Shown one piece after another: positions 63,304 through 64,000 of a stretch of 64,000 nucleotides of DNA. Source of the DNA: Muribaculaceae bacterium (GTDB lineage Bacteria > Bacteroidota > Bacteroidia > Bacteroidales > Muribaculaceae). The stretch covers positions 1 through 64,000 of the forward strand of contig JAFYYG010000050.1 of assembly GCA_017557625.1 (NCBI GenBank), given 5' to 3'. How positions within the stretch are numbered: the first letter of the stretch is position 1; each line of letters opens with the position of its first letter. A program made the translations under genes and the position numbers. A model generated the notes under the pieces. The model was not told the origin of the DNA. It was given only the letters and a program-made list of their open reading frames with translations, and searched no databases.

Positions 63304-64000
63304 ATGAAGAAAATTTTACTTTTAGTTGCTATGATGGCAACATTCATTGGACTAAGTGCCCAAAACCCTTACGCTTACAAGTTGAGCGCAGGCAACCAAA
63401 ACGATGAGGGCATCACTATTCACTACACGCTGAATACTGCAGCCCAGGCAGTACAGCTTCAACTCCTTGATGGAGAGACTGTAGTAAAAGCTATCGACCT
63501 AGATGGCGACTTGCTTGCTGCAGGCGACCACGAGTATGTGCTTAACTTTGCCGAGAATCCTGAGATTCCCGCAGGAAAGCCTATCTCTTGGAATGTTGCC
63601 GTAACAGGTGCGGTAATTGAGACTCCAGTAGAGATCACCAACAAGGTGCTGAAGTTCTATTCACCTGCAGGTGTCGCTGTGGATGTTAATCCTGAAAGCG
63701 AAAACTTTGGTATGATGTATGTTACCGAGTCGTACGCAAGTGCCAGTTCCTCTTATTACACTGCTACAGCTAGTGGCTCTGTAGGTATTGGTCTTTATCA
63801 GTTCGACCCACAGTTCAACGGCATCAAGAACGCTGAAGGCAAGTACGGTTTCAGCTGCGGCATGCAGTCGGCAGGAACAACTCTTGTTGACTGGCGTCCA
63901 GCACGTATGCAGATTAGCGAGGACGGTCGCATGTTCATTCTCTCACAGCGTGTGAACACTGGTTATCCATTGTATGAAATTAACCGTGAGACTTTGCAGG
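63304..64000 (+). CDS. Secreted protein with FlgD-Ig-like domain, cut by window end
   Basis: The frame is open from 63304 to the window edge (232 codons). A signal peptide (MKKILLLVAMMATFIGLSA-Q) precedes a beta domain with VQLQLLDGETVVKAIDLDG and LLAAGDHEYVLNF, the pattern of FlgD-type immunoglobulin-like repeats, then a stretch (VGIGLYQFDPQFNGIKN, RMQISEDGRMFILSQRVN) that looks like the start of a beta-propeller. Large secreted proteins of this kind are frequent in Muribaculaceae-like genomes. Function unknown. Confidence 0.75.
   Translation, partial: MKKILLLVAMMATFIGLSAQNPYAYKLSAGNQNDEGITIHYTLNTAAQAVQLQLLDGETVVKAIDLDGDLLAAGDHEYVLNFAENPEIPAGKPISWNVAVTGAVIETPVEITNKVLKFYSPAGVAVDVNPESENFGMMYVTESYASASSSYYTATASGSVGIGLYQFDPQFNGIKNAEGKYGFSCGMQSAGTTLVDWRPARMQISEDGRMFILSQRVNTGYPLYEINRETLQ

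Overview
The window reads as a chromosome segment of a Bacteroidales bacterium (Bacteroidota), most like the Muribaculaceae/Prevotellaceae side of the order; genus and species cannot be fixed by eye. Supporting signs are the Bacteroidota-type promoters (a TAnnTTTG -7 box, often with TTG or TTTG about 18-20 bases upstream) in front of many genes, the absence of clear Shine-Dalgarno sequences, a long SecA (1116 aa), and gene strings typical of the phylum: DUF3098-uppP-truB-queA, DUF4834-pssA-psd, lptC next to a CNNM/CBS protein, and DUF3316-S41 peptidase-trmO.

Layout. 1-3.1 kb: the end of an rRNA operon (5S rRNA and terminator), then degenerate tandem copies of the 5S 3' part plus terminator, a long-hairpin RNA that resembles 6S RNA, and a secreted CotH-like protein with a dockerin module. 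3.2-11.7 kb (+): cell-wall lipid recycling, tRNA modification (truB, queA), a three-gene exported-protein unit ending in a CapA-like protein, an OmpH/Skp-like chaperone and a solo Vsr endonuclease. 11.8-21.9 kb (-): phosphatidylserine synthase and decarboxylase, mannose-1-phosphate guanylyltransferase, a CNNM/CBS protein, LptC, an outer-membrane barrel, DivIC/FtsB, TrmD and a phosphoethanolamine transferase, so largely envelope biogenesis. 22-32 kb (+): topoisomerase subunit A, an S41 protease unit, TrmO, a nucleoside kinase, a secreted protein, tRNA-Lys(CTT) on the minus strand, and a YpfJ-type zinc protease. 32-37 kb (-): SecA and a DUF4105 protein. 37-43.7 kb: a secreted hypothetical, two convergent paralogous lipoproteins, a radical-SAM/SPASM enzyme with a Tat-exported Cys-rich repeat peptide (a candidate RiPP system), an esterase and TruA.

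43.9-56.5 kb is the most unusual block: a run of same-strand genes holding two FHA/membrane/zinc-ribbon proteins, three strongly acidic proteins with a shared glycine-zipper N-terminus and a shared C-terminal tail, a zinc-ribbon protein, an exported caspase-like protease, a zinc-ribbon-FHA protein, a PP2C phosphatase, a Sel1-repeat protein and a transmembrane Ser/Thr kinase. It looks like a eukaryote-like phospho-signalling module attached to a caspase-like protease; part of it (acidic protein plus zinc-ribbon protein) has been duplicated. 56.5-64 kb returns to housekeeping: holB, a four-helix-bundle (S23) gene between inverted repeats, an AddB-like Fe-S nuclease, rplY, pth, an S4-domain RNA-binding protein, and the start of a secreted protein cut by the window edge.

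Many intergenic spacers carry short, locus-specific degenerate repeats. No CRISPR array, insertion sequence or prophage was seen.
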